A program made the translations under genes and the position numbers. Positions 17,169-24,594 of a stretch of DNA of 64,000 nucleotides are shown here, in pieces. A model generated the notes under the pieces. The model had not been told where the DNA came from. It made no database searches and saw only the letters and a list, made by a program, of their open reading frames with translations. How positions within the stretch are numbered: the stretch's first letter is position 1; every line of letters starts with the position of its first letter. Origin of the DNA: Methylomonas koyamae (GTDB lineage Bacteria; Pseudomonadota; Gammaproteobacteria; Methylococcales; Methylomonadaceae); NCBI RefSeq assembly GCF_019669905.1, contig NZ_AP019777.1, positions 930,001 to 994,000 of the forward strand, written 5' to 3'.

Positions 17169-17712
17169 AGCAATACCCGTTTGCTTATATGTAGTTTGGG
17201 TATTGAGCATGTCCAGAGCGTGCTTGTGCTTCGACAAGCTCGGCACTAACGGTCCAAATACCTAAAGGCCGGATCAATAAATAGTGCAGTGGGTGTCGAG
17301 AATTCGGGAGGGTTTTAGTCCCGTATGCCGCGCCGAGCACCGGAAGGTTTGAGGCGTAGGGTGGGCACAGTTTTTGTGCCCACACCGAAAACAGGTTTTG
17401 TGTCGCTATCGCGACGGATTAGTTAGACGTCGGGTCTCGGCCCGACAGCCGAGATACTTTTCTTTGCTTGTCCAAAGAAAAGTATCCAAAAGAAAAGACA
17501 CCCGGATGCCGCTTTTTCCCTGCGCTCCGTTGCGTTTATCGAGGGTCGGCAGAAGGGGCTTCCCAGCCCCTCCGCCGCCGCGCCGCGTCCATGCGGCGCC
17601 CCTGCGGGCGGTTCTCGAGAAACGCAACGGTGCTCGGCGCGGCATACGGGAAAGGGCTTGGCGATAGCAGAAGCCGTTTAATCGATTTGATACTTGAAAT
17701 AGGAGAACCACC
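17169..17712. other. Non-coding gap between nifX and the DUF269 gene
   Basis: No credible gene. It holds a short dispersed motif near 17215-17250 (containing TGCTTCGACAAGCTCGGCAC, a common intergenic repeat core) and copy A of the large hairpin repeat (17319-17651). The ribosome site for the next gene (GGAG near 17701) lies at the right end. I see no sigma-54 element here. Confidence 0.8.
17319..17651 (+). repeat. Large multi-hairpin repeat, copy A
   Basis: 333-bp element bounded by perfect 24-bp inverted repeats (17319-17342 and 17628-17651). Inside, in order: GTGGGCACA stem (17361-17383), GTCGC/GCGAC (17402-17415), GTCGGG/CCCGAC (17429-17446), a 14-bp stem with loop CTTGTC (17453-17486), then an outer long stem GTTGCGTTTATCGAG (17529-17543) with its partner at 17614-17628 enclosing AGGGGCT/AGCCCCT (17554-17571) and CGCCGC/GCGGCG (17581-17598). 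Confidence 0.88.
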
Positions 17713-18186
17713 ATGTCCCAACCCGCACTTGTCGTCGAAGCCGGCGATCCCTTGATGACTTCGGACATCGTCGTCGAAATGCTGAAGCAGCTTCGGGCGA
17801 TGGATACCTACGATACCTACGAAGGCTGGTCCGAGGAAAAAATCATCGACCCTTTGATTATGACCAAGGAACGTAAACGCGAGATTCCTATCGTCGGCGA
17901 CCCTGACGAAATCACGCTGGCCCGGGTCAAGGCGTACTACAACGCCATTGCTTCGCTGGCGGAAAAACGCACCGGTTTGATGGCGGTGCCGGTTATCAAT
18001 ATCACCCACGAAGGTTTCGGCCGGGCGCTGGTGCTGGTCGGCAAATTGATTGCGGTCGATAAAGTGCTGCGCGACGTGCATCGCTTCGGTTTCGGCAGTT
18101 TGGAAGAATTGAACGAGAAGACCGAAAAGATTCTGGAAAAGGCCGTGAGCTTGATTGAGCAATTTAAAGAAGTGGCCGAAGCTTGA
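17713..18186 (+). CDS. NifX-associated protein (DUF269)
   Basis: Conserved nitrogen-fixation accessory protein of 157 residues found next to nifX in many diazotrophs; the exact role is not established. It is mostly helical. The family core IVEMLKQLRAMDTYDTYEGWSEEKIIDPLIMTKE, EITLARVKAYYNAIASLAEKRTG and the C-terminal VLRDVHRFGFGSLEELN helix region are all present. The ATG has a GGAG site. It is followed after eight bases by a second conserved small nif gene and then ferredoxin III, the usual order in Azotobacter-type clusters. Confidence 0.9.
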   Translation: MSQPALVVEAGDPLMTSDIVVEMLKQLRAMDTYDTYEGWSEEKIIDPLIMTKERKREIPIVGDPDEITLARVKAYYNAIASLAEKRTGLMAVPVINITHEGFGRALVLVGKLIAVDKVLRDVHRFGFGSLEELNEKTEKILEKAVSLIEQFKEVAEA

Positions 18187-18194
18187 GGTGAAAT

Positions 18195-18410
18195 ATGAGC
18201 GACGAAGACATTAAAGCCTTGGAAAAAGAAGTGAAGAAAACCAAACGCCTGGCCAACGAGGCGGCGTCGGTGCTGCACGACCTGATCGAAGACCGGTTGC
18301 CGGATGCTTACGGCGAACTGATGGGGGTGGCGCAAGCTACCTATGACGCCTGCAAGGCCTGGGACGAAGCCAACAAGAAATTCTTGGCGGCCAGCACCAC
18401 TTCAGCCTAG
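18195..18410 (+). CDS. Nif-associated CCE_0567/DUF683 family metalloprotein
   Basis: Short helical-hairpin protein of 71 residues. The pattern LEKEVKKTKRLANEAASVLHDLIEDRLPDAYGELMGVAQATYDACKAW is that of the DUF683 family, small coiled proteins whose structural members bind a metal through acidic and His residues. The GAGGTGAAAT site before the ATG and the 8-base spacing on both sides place it firmly in the DUF269-fdxB run. Function is unknown; the constant association with nifX genes suggests a part in cofactor or electron-carrier handling. Confidence 0.88.
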   Translation: MSDEDIKALEKEVKKTKRLANEAASVLHDLIEDRLPDAYGELMGVAQATYDACKAWDEANKKFLAASTTSA

Positions 18411-18418
18411 GAGGAGCG

Positions 18419-18730
18419 ATGAGCGAATTTGTAACCGGCGTAACCTTCGGCGGCAGCGTCTGGACGCCGTCCTACGTGACCGACATTAACCAGCGCGCCT
18501 GCATCGGCTGCGGCCGTTGCTTCAAGGTTTGCCCGCGCGACGTGTTCGATTTGGTCGAAAAAGACGAGGCGCTGGCCGACGCGGCCGACGACGATTACGA
18601 AGATTTCGAGGACGACGACAACAGTATGGTGATGAGCCTGAAAAACGCAGCCGACTGCATCGGTTGCGAGGCCTGTTCCAAGGTTTGTCCGAAGGATTGT
18701 TTTACGCATCAGCATAAGGCTGCGGCTTGA
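18419..18730 (+). CDS. fdxB: Ferredoxin III, nif-specific, 2[4Fe-4S]
   Basis: Electron carrier of 103 residues. Two cluster motifs are present: Cys28-Cys31-Cys34-Cys38 followed by Pro (CIGCGRCFKVCP) and Cys80-Cys83-Cys86-Cys90 (CIGCEACSKVCP). Between them lies an acidic insertion (DAADDDYEDFEDDD) typical of the nif FdxIII/FdxB type. The opening VTGVTFGGSVWTPSYVTDIN is also family-specific. A GGAGGAG site precedes the ATG. It ends the DUF269-DUF683-fdxB block; a repeat-filled gap of 808 bases follows. Confidence 0.95.
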   Translation: MSEFVTGVTFGGSVWTPSYVTDINQRACIGCGRCFKVCPRDVFDLVEKDEALADAADDDYEDFEDDDNSMVMSLKNAADCIGCEACSKVCPKDCFTHQHKAAA

Positions 18731-18743
18731 TTGCTTGATTTGA

Positions 18744-19034
18744 GCGTAGGGTGGGCACGGTTTTTGTGCCCACGCGGTGAGGGAGATGTGTCGCTGTCGC
18801 GACGGTTGTTTTGTATGTCGGTTCGCGGACCGACAACCGCGATACTTTTCTTTGCTTGTCCAAAGAAAAGTATCCAAAAGAAACGACACCCCGATGCCGC
18901 TTTGATCCTGCGCGCCGCAGCGTTTATCGAGGGTCGGCAGAAGGGGCTTCCCAGCCCCTCCGCCGACGTGCGGCATCCTTGCCGCACCCCTTCGGGCTGT
19001 TCTCGATAAACGCTACGGTGCTCGGCGCGGCATA
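18744..19034 (+). repeat. Large multi-hairpin repeat, copy B
   Basis: Same module order as copy A but without the left 24-bp terminal repeat. Stems: GTGGGCAC/GTGCCCAC (18751-18773), GTCGGT/ACCGAC (18817-18834; one pair changed on both sides relative to copy A), the identical 14-bp stem (18841-18874), GTGCGGC/GCCGCAC with loop ATCCTT (18968-18987) and the long stem AGCGTTTATCGAG with CTCGATAAACGCT (18919-18931, 19002-19014). Ends in the shared CGGTGCTCGGCGCGGCATA. Confidence 0.88.
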
Positions 19035-19185
19035 GGGGGATTTGTCTACTACGCAGGATTGAACGAAGCATGGGATGCTGCCGACTATAGGCGGCGCAGC
19101 GTTCGCGACCGATGCGCTTCACTGCGTTCAGCACATCCTACATTTTGATTTTTTGGTTGGGCAGCTTAGCGGCTGATGGTTTTTG

Positions 19186-19508
19186 TCCCGTATGGCGCGC
19201 CGAGCACCGGAGCTTTTGAACGGATCAGCCCGTAGGGGCGATGCAGGGATGCATCGCGTTGCCGAAGGGGCAGGAAGCCCCTTTCGGCAACCCCGTTCAA
19301 AAGCTTCGGAGCGCAGGGAATAAGCGGCATCCGGGGCGCCTTTTCTTTGGATACTTTCTTTTGGCGACGCACAAATTCGTCTGGAACGAATTTGAACAGC
19401 CGGTAGGCTGGCCCGAAGGGCGAAAACCATGGATGGTTTTCGTAGCGAAAGTATCTCGGCCGTCGGGACGAGACCCGACTTTAAAATATCCGTCGCGATA
19501 GCGACACC
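19186..19508 (-). repeat. Large multi-hairpin repeat, copy C (inverted)
   Basis: Reads on the minus strand. It keeps the outer terminal motif (19186-19209), GTCGC/GCGAC (19492-19505) and the GTCGGG/CCCGAC module, but its long stem is AGCTTTTGAACGG with CCGTTCAAAAGCT (19211-19223, 19293-19305), and the ATCC-loop hairpin is GCGATGC/GCATCGC (19238-19257). It has an extra insertion with a CTGGA-loop hairpin (19372-19394) and a palindrome at about 19422-19443. Confidence 0.85.
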
Positions 19509-19538
19509 AATTTTTCATCTTAAAAAAGGAAAGCTATC

Positions 19539-19862
19539 ATGCCACGCCCCGAAAAACACGTATTCGTCTGTACTCAAGCCCGTCCGCAAGGCCATCCGCG
19601 CGGGTCCTGCTCGGCCAGCGGTTGTGCCGACGTGATGAACGAGTTCATGAACCAAATTCAGGCCCGGAATCTGTTCGAGAAAATCGGTTTGACCAATACC
19701 GGTTGCATGGGGCCGTGCACGCTCGGCCCGAGCGTGCTGGTTTACCCGGAAGGGGTCATGTACGGCAAAGTCACCAAAGACGATGTCAAAACCATCATCG
19801 ACCAGCATTTGTTGGGCGGTGCGCCGGTCGAGGCTTTGCAAGTCCCGGCAGAGGTTTGGTAA
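19539..19862 (+). CDS. Thioredoxin-like 2Fe-2S ferredoxin, nif-linked
   Basis: 107-residue ferredoxin of the thioredoxin-fold [2Fe-2S] type (Clostridium pasteurianum/Azotobacter FeSI relatives). It opens with KHVFVCTQARP, giving Cys11, then Cys24 in GSCSASGC and the second ligand pair in GCMGPCTLGPSVLVYPEGVMYGKV (Cys56, Cys60). An AAAGGAAAG site precedes the ATG. It is the first gene after the second repeat block and is closely followed by a helical-repeat gene, so it probably heads a transcript that runs to 23441. A role in electron transfer to or protection of nitrogenase is inferred from position. Confidence 0.9.
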   Translation: MPRPEKHVFVCTQARPQGHPRGSCSASGCADVMNEFMNQIQARNLFEKIGLTNTGCMGPCTLGPSVLVYPEGVMYGKVTKDDVKTIIDQHLLGGAPVEALQVPAEVW

Positions 19863-19865
19863 GCC

Positions 19866-20372
19866 ATGGCCGGAGTGTCGTTTCTGGAACAGCGGGTGCT
19901 GTTCAGCCCGGACGTGCCCGAGGCGGTGAACAAGCTGCTGCAAATGGCGGTGGCGGCCAGCCATGCCGATAAACCGCTGGCGGAGAAATACTTCCAGCAG
20001 GCGCAACAGCTGGATCCGGCCTGCCTGCAGACCTATTTTGCGCTGTACAAGTTTTATTTCTACCAGGGCCGTTTGGCCGAAGCCGAGCGCGAAGCCCTGG
20101 CGGCACTGGCGGAATCGGCGCGGCAAGGCGGCTTTCCGGCCGATTACCGGCAATTGGCGGCCGAAGCCGGGCAATGGGATATGTATGCCAGCGACGTCTG
20201 CCTGTTTTACCTGTACAGCTTGAAAGCCCTGGGTTTCATCCGTTTGCGCCGGCAGCTCGAAGACGAGGCCCGGTTGGTGTTGGCGGTGCTGCGGCAACTG
20301 GACCCGCTGGACCGCTCCGGCGGCTCGGTGATCATGCATTTGGCCGAAGTGTTGGCCGAGGAGGCGGCATGA
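19866..20372 (+). CDS. Nif-linked TPR-like helical protein
   Basis: 168-residue protein without signal peptide. Two TPR-like helix pairs are visible: MAVAASHADKPLAEKYFQQAQQLDPACLQ and YFALYKFYFYQGRLAEAEREALAALAES, and a later helix QLEDEARLVLAVLRQLDPLD. TPR folds mediate protein contacts, so it may be an assembly or scaffold factor. It starts three bases after the ferredoxin stop and its own stop overlaps the next ATG, giving tight coupling. I do not recognise a named family. Confidence 0.75.
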   Translation: MAGVSFLEQRVLFSPDVPEAVNKLLQMAVAASHADKPLAEKYFQQAQQLDPACLQTYFALYKFYFYQGRLAEAEREALAALAESARQGGFPADYRQLAAEAGQWDMYASDVCLFYLYSLKALGFIRLRRQLEDEARLVLAVLRQLDPLDRSGGSVIMHLAEVLAEEAA

Positions 20373-20746
20373 GCGACGAATTGCAGCAACACCTGGAAGC
20401 CAAACGCGGCTTCGGCAAGGCGGTGTGCCAGCGCATGACCGAAAACATCGTCAAGCTGGGTTTTCCGTTGCAGACCGATTTGAGTTTGCCCGATTTCGAC
20501 GCCGCGGTGTTCAGTCTGGTCACCGATCCGTTTACCCAGAGCCGGGATCTGGTCGGTTACTGGTACAACGCCGGCAAGCAACGTATCGGCCAGATCAAAT
20601 TCCACGGCGACGGCAGTTTTTACGCCGAATACGATGTGGTCAAGCCGCATCCGACCAAGAAGCGCTGGTTCGTCGAGGCGATCAATGCCTGGGGCCGGCA
20701 GGACGAAATCAAAACCGAAGCAAAATTGTTGGACACGCCGCAATAA
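20369..20746 (+). CDS. Nif-linked hypothetical protein, 125 residues
   Basis: Unrecognised cytosolic protein. The ATG at 20369 overlaps the TPR gene stop (ATGA) and is preceded by GAGGAGG within that gene, so this start is preferred over a longer frame reading back to 20174. Two parts can be seen: a helical start (LQQHLEAKRGFGKAVCQRMTENIV) and a strand-rich C-terminal half with DLVGYWYNAGKQRIGQIKFHGDGSFYAEYDVV followed by KKRWFVEAI, rich in aromatic and basic residues. No cluster or nucleotide motif. It sits in the run ferredoxin-TPR-this-DUF364. Confidence 0.75.
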   Translation: MSDELQQHLEAKRGFGKAVCQRMTENIVKLGFPLQTDLSLPDFDAAVFSLVTDPFTQSRDLVGYWYNAGKQRIGQIKFHGDGSFYAEYDVVKPHPTKKRWFVEAINAWGRQDEIKTEAKLLDTPQ

Positions 20747-20755
20747 GGAGGCGCG

Positions 20756-21718
20756 ATGGCTAATCCCAAACGCTTGTACGAATTGCTGTTGGATTATTGC
20801 AGCAGCGATGCCGTGGTGGACAATCTGATGATAGGCCTGGTGTGGACCGTATGCCAGAGTCAGGGCAAGGCGACGGCCGGGCTGGCGATGAGTCCGGGAC
20901 ATGCCACCCGCACCTTGGCTTGGTCGGGGAGTTTGGTCGGCAAGCCGGTTACCGATTTGGCGGCCTGGATTACCGAATGGGACCCGTTCAAGGCCACCGT
21001 GGCGATGGCAGCGATCAACAGTTGCATCAACGCCCGGCCGTTGCCGGAATCGCTGGCGCTGGATTGCCACGACGAACACGCCAATCTGGCGGTGTTCGAT
21101 TATTTTCTGCCGCAGTTACAGGGTAAACATGTGGTCGTAATCGGCCGTTATCCCGGCATCGAACGCTACCAGGACAAAATGTTGTTGACGGTATTGGAAC
21201 GGCAACCGACGGCCGCCGATCTGCCGGATTCGGCATGCGAGTTCTTGCTGCCGCAGGCCGATTGGGTATTTCTGACCGGCAGCAGCATCACCAACAAGAC
21301 CTTCCCGCGTCTGACCGAATTGGCCGCGCATGCGACCACGGTTTTGATGGGGCCGACCGTACCCTGGCTGCCGCAACTGCACGAGTTCGGCATCGATTAT
21401 CTGGCCGGGGTCGAAGTCGTCGATCCGCAAGCGCTTTACCACACTGCGGCCCAGGGCGGCGGGGTGCGGATTTTCAACAACGGCCTGCGCTACCGGATTG
21501 CCGAGCTGGCGCCGCAACGCAGCATCAGTTGGTTGAAGCAGCAGATCGCCGATTGCTTTGCCGAAAAATCGCAACTGACGCTGGCGATGGAGCAATGGTA
21601 CGGCGCCGGCAACAAAGCCCGCTTCCCGCAATATTCGTTGCTCGACCAATTGAACAGCCGGCTGTCGCGGCTGGACACCAGTTTTAAATCGTTGTGGGAC
21701 AACTATGCCGCCGGATAA
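20756..21718 (+). CDS. DUF364/DUF4213 putative metal-chelation protein, nif-linked
   Basis: 320-residue two-domain protein. The N-terminal part (about 1-110, LMIGLVWTVCQSQG and GLAMSPG) resembles the enolase-N-like DUF4213 fold. The C-terminal part (about 115-245) is Rossmann-like with GKHVVVIGRYPGIERYQ, PQADWVFLTGSSITNKTFPRLTEL and VLMGPTVPWLPQLHEFGIDYLAG, the DUF364 heavy-metal-chelation family. An extra C-terminal 70 residues is helical. A strong AAGGAGG site precedes the ATG. In a nif cluster a role in supplying molybdenum or another metal to cofactor assembly is plausible; this is inference. Confidence 0.82.
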   Translation: MANPKRLYELLLDYCSSDAVVDNLMIGLVWTVCQSQGKATAGLAMSPGHATRTLAWSGSLVGKPVTDLAAWITEWDPFKATVAMAAINSCINARPLPESLALDCHDEHANLAVFDYFLPQLQGKHVVVIGRYPGIERYQDKMLLTVLERQPTAADLPDSACEFLLPQADWVFLTGSSITNKTFPRLTELAAHATTVLMGPTVPWLPQLHEFGIDYLAGVEVVDPQALYHTAAQGGGVRIFNNGLRYRIAELAPQRSISWLKQQIADCFAEKSQLTLAMEQWYGAGNKARFPQYSLLDQLNSRLSRLDTSFKSLWDNYAAG

Positions 21719-21721
21719 CGC

Positions 21722-22171
21722 ATGATCCCGGCCATACCGGCAGAATTCGACCGGCACCGGTTGCTGCTGTTGTACAAAGGCGATATCAGCGCGTTGACCT
21801 TGTTCGCCCAGCAAGCCAACGGCAGCGTCTGTTTTCCGCAGCCGTTGCCGGCCTTATCCGCGGCGCTGGACGACGATAGCGGCGCAGCGGCCACGTTGAC
21901 GATTCATCCGGCGACGCTGGTTAAGGCGATCACCAAGCTGATGGACTTCGAGGCCGATTTGTTGCAGGCCGAGGCCGGCTACCGGCAGGCGGTCGACACG
22001 CCGGGCGGCATCGTCACCGTCTACATCGCCCGGTTTAAGCTGCTCGATCCGCCGCACCGGCTGCTGCAAAGCCTGGATTGCCGGCTGCGCACCTTGCCCG
22101 AGCTGCGCGGCCGGCCGCCGGCCGAGATGGATTTGTTGCGCCGCGCCTACGAAACGATGATGGAGGGTTAG
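21722..22171 (+). CDS. Nif-linked hypothetical protein, 149 residues
   Basis: Unrecognised cytosolic protein starting three bases after the DUF364 stop, with its stop one base before the GTG of the next gene. The N-terminal half is alternating strand/loop (HRLLLLYKGDISALTLFAQQ), the middle has IHPATLVKAITKLMDFEADLLQAEAGYRQAVD and the C-terminal half is strand-rich (GIVTVYIARFKLLDPPH) then helical. There are two cysteines (one in CFPQP, one in the LDCRLRTL stretch) and no metal motif. Position suggests it works with the DUF364 protein. Confidence 0.72.
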   Translation: MIPAIPAEFDRHRLLLLYKGDISALTLFAQQANGSVCFPQPLPALSAALDDDSGAAATLTIHPATLVKAITKLMDFEADLLQAEAGYRQAVDTPGGIVTVYIARFKLLDPPHRLLQSLDCRLRTLPELRGRPPAEMDLLRRAYETMMEG

Positions 22172-22172
22172 C

Positions 22173-23441
22173 GTGTTCGATTACATGGACTTCGGCCTCG
22201 ACGCCGGCGATAACGGCGGCGCATCGTATCCGGCCAGCGACGGCCCCTATATTCCGGAAGCCCAGGATTGCATGCGTTGCGGCATGTGCGTGAGCGGCTG
22301 CCCGACTTACCGTTTGTTTCAAACCGACGCCGAAACGCCGCGGCAGAGGATTCGCAGCATCGAAAAAGTGCTGCGGGATGAGGCGATTGGCGACGACGAA
22401 CGCGGCCATCTGGATAACTGCCTGCAATGCCGGGCCTGCGAAACCGTGTGTCCGAGTCGGATGAAATATGGCGAACTGTTCGATTTGGCGCGGCACAAAC
22501 TAATGCAATTGCAGCCGCCGTCCTGGCTTACCGGATTGGCGCTGCGTCTGATCGAACATAAAAAATGGCGGCGCAGCTTGTTGCCGTTGGTCACCTTGTA
22601 TTTGCGTTCGGGTCTGCAAAAGCCGTTGCGGGCTAGCGGCCTGTTGCAAAAACTGTATCTGGCGGCCGCCGAGCGCCTAGTCTGCGAGCCGGCGCTTGGC
22701 GGTTTAGCCGGTGTTTTTCCGGTGGGCAAGCGCGCCCGCCAGCGCGGGCGCGTGGCGCTGTTCACCGGTTGTCTGGCCGAACATTTCGACCGCGCCACGC
22801 TGAAGGCGGCAATCAAATTGCTGAATGCCATCGGCTACGAGGTGGTGGTGCCGGAAGGGCAGGGCTGCTGCGGCGCGATCCATCAACATAACGGCCGCTC
22901 CGCCGCAGCTCTGGTCGAAAACAATATCGCCGCGTTTTATGCGCTGGAAGTCGAAGCGGTGGTCTATCTGGCCAGCGGGTGCGGGGCGATGTTGAGCGAA
23001 GCCGAAGGCGCCGACAGCGAGACCGCCGGCTGGTTCCGCCGCAGTCTATGCGACATCAACGAGTTCTTGCTGGAGCACTGGCCGGAGCAGTTGCAACCGG
23101 CGGCATCGAATCTGAACATCGCCGTGCACGAACCTTGCAGCCAGCGGAACGTGCTGAAAAACGCCAAGGCGGTTTACGCCTTGTTGGCCAAAATCCCCGG
23201 CGTGAATATCGAAGCGCTGCCGGACAACCAGACCTGCTGCGGCGCCGGCGGCAGCTATATGCTGAGCCATCCGGAAAACGCCGGGCGATTGAAAGCCGCC
23301 AAGCGCCAAGCCATCGCCGGTTGCGGTGCCGACATCGCCGTCAGCGCCAATTTCGGTTGCGCATTTTTTCTGAACGCCGAGCGCGGCGAAACCGACCGCA
23401 AACTGATGCATCCGATCCGGCTGCTGGCCGACCGTATCTGA
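22173..23441 (+). CDS. GlcF-like iron-sulfur protein with two CCG domains, nif-linked
   Basis: 422-residue redox protein. Two [4Fe-4S] motifs: Cys33-Cys36-Cys39-Cys43 (CMRCGMCVSGCP) and Cys83-Cys86-Cys89-Cys93 (CLQCRACETVCP). Two cysteine-rich CCG domains follow: GCLAEHFD... GQGCCGAIHQHNG and HEPCSQRNVL... TCCGAGGSYML. This is the architecture of glycolate oxidase subunit GlcF and heterodisulfide-reductase-like proteins, but no GlcD or GlcE gene lies beside it. GTG start with a GGAGGG site; an ATG four codons later is the alternative. It ends the nif-linked run, before trpS, and may feed electrons to a membrane or flavin partner. Confidence 0.88.
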   Translation: MFDYMDFGLDAGDNGGASYPASDGPYIPEAQDCMRCGMCVSGCPTYRLFQTDAETPRQRIRSIEKVLRDEAIGDDERGHLDNCLQCRACETVCPSRMKYGELFDLARHKLMQLQPPSWLTGLALRLIEHKKWRRSLLPLVTLYLRSGLQKPLRASGLLQKLYLAAAERLVCEPALGGLAGVFPVGKRARQRGRVALFTGCLAEHFDRATLKAAIKLLNAIGYEVVVPEGQGCCGAIHQHNGRSAAALVENNIAAFYALEVEAVVYLASGCGAMLSEAEGADSETAGWFRRSLCDINEFLLEHWPEQLQPAASNLNIAVHEPCSQRNVLKNAKAVYALLAKIPGVNIEALPDNQTCCGAGGSYMLSHPENAGRLKAAKRQAIAGCGADIAVSANFGCAFFLNAERGETDRKLMHPIRLLADRI

Positions 23442-23471
23442 CCGAGTCCGCCGCTGCCGGCGGCGCCGAGC

Positions 23472-23500
23472 CTGACTATCCCCGGCGATTTGTGTAAAAT
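23472..23500 (+). promoter_or_regulatory. Candidate sigma-70 promoter of trpS
   Basis: CTGACT (23472-23477), 17-nt spacer ending TGTG, TAAAAT (23495-23500). Four of six and five of six consensus matches with an extended -10. Confidence 0.45.
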
Positions 23501-23537
23501 CGCGCCACTTTTCAATTTAGATAGCGCAGGCAGCAGC

Positions 23538-24551
23538 ATGACTAAATCCATCGTTCTTACCGGCATCACCACCACCGGTACGCCGCATTTGGGCAATTAC
23601 GCCGGAGCCATTCGGCCGGCGATCAAGGCCAGCAAGGACGAGCAGGTCCGGCCGTTTTATTTTCTGGCCGATTACCATGCGCTGATCAAATGCAGCGAGC
23701 CGGCCCGGGTCAAGCAATCCAGCCTGGAGATTGCCGCGACTTGGCTGGCGCTGGGGCTGGATACCTCGAATGCGGTGTTCTACCGCCAATCCGACGTGCC
23801 GGAAATTCTGGAACTGACCTGGATGCTGACCTGCGTCACCGCCAAGGGCTTGATGAACCGGGCGCACGCCTACAAAGCCGCGGTTGCGGAAAACGAGGAA
23901 GCCGGCGGTAGCGATCCGGACAAAGGCGTGACGATGGGTTTATTCAGTTACCCGATCCTGATGGCTGCCGATATCTTGATGTTCAACGCCAACAAGGTGC
24001 CGGTCGGCAAGGACCAAATCCAGCATATCGAAATGGCCCGAGACATCGCCGCCCGTTTCAACCATATTTACGGCGAGCATTTCGTCCTGCCGGAAGCGGT
24101 ACTGGAAGAAAATGCCGCGACCTTGCTGGGTCTGGACGGCCGCAAAATGAGCAAGAGCTACAACAACACCATCCCGTTGTTCGAGCCGGAAAAGAAACTG
24201 CGCAAATTGATCAACAAGATCAAAACCAACTCGCTGGAACCGGGCGAACCGAAAGACCCGGAAGGCTGCACGCTGTTCGGTATCTACCAGGCGTTCGCCA
24301 ACCACCACGAAGTCGATGCGATTCGCCAGCGTTACGCGGAAGGCATCGGTTGGGGCGAGATGAAACAGGTGTTGTTCGAAAAAATCAACGACGAAATCGC
24401 GCCGGCGCGCGAGCGTTACGAAGCGCTGCTGGCGTCGCCTGAGCACATCGAACAGCAATTGCAGGAAGGCGCCGAAAAAGCCCGCGCCATCAGCCGGCCG
24501 TTCATCGAACAACTGCGGGCAGCGGTCGGCATCGCCAAGTTGGCCGGTTAA
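23538..24551 (+). CDS. trpS: Tryptophanyl-tRNA synthetase
   Basis: Class I aminoacyl-tRNA synthetase charging tRNA-Trp. The 337-residue protein has the HIGH-like [12 protein letters not shown] near the N-terminus, DYHAL, the [14 protein letters not shown] specificity region, [15 protein letters not shown] and the KMSKS loop in [10 protein letters not shown]. The ATG at 23538 gives MTKSIVLTG, the conserved start; the frame is open 16 codons further up but without a start context. A sigma-70-like promoter lies 38 bases upstream, so it appears independent of the nif genes. Confidence 0.96.
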   Translation: MTKSIVLTGITTTGTPHLGNYAGAIRPAIKASKDEQVRPFYFLADYHALIKCSEPARVKQSSLEIAATWLALGLDTSNAVFYRQSDVPEILELTWMLTCVTAKGLMNRAHAYKAAVAENEEAGGSDPDKGVTMGLFSYPILMAADILMFNANKVPVGKDQIQHIEMARDIAARFNHIYGEHFVLPEAVLEENAATLLGLDGRKMSKSYNNTIPLFEPEKKLRKLINKIKTNSLEPGEPKDPEGCTLFGIYQAFANHHEVDAIRQRYAEGIGWGEMKQVLFEKINDEIAPARERYEALLASPEHIEQQLQEGAEKARAISRPFIEQLRAAVGIAKLAG

Positions 24552-24594
24552 GCGCCGCGCCGGGTCGGCGGCCGCTAACCCAACCGAGGTTGTG

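Larger units (their letters stand above)
18731..19538. other. Repeat-filled gap between fdxB and the 2Fe-2S ferredoxin gene
   Basis: No credible gene in 808 bases. It contains copy B of the large hairpin repeat (18744-19034), a half-palindromic repeat near 19108-19141 (GATGCGCTTCACTGCGTTC core, ending CATCCTAC), and copy C in the opposite orientation (19186-19508). Short open frames here differ between copies and are not conserved. Confidence 0.8.

Noticed and set aside
17374..17667. Open frames across repeat copies A and B
   Set aside because: The frames differ between copies and the differences follow stem pairing, not codons.
17319..19508. CRISPR array
   Set aside because: Only three long, partly inverted copies with irregular spacing and internal hairpins; no short repeat-spacer pattern and no cas genes.
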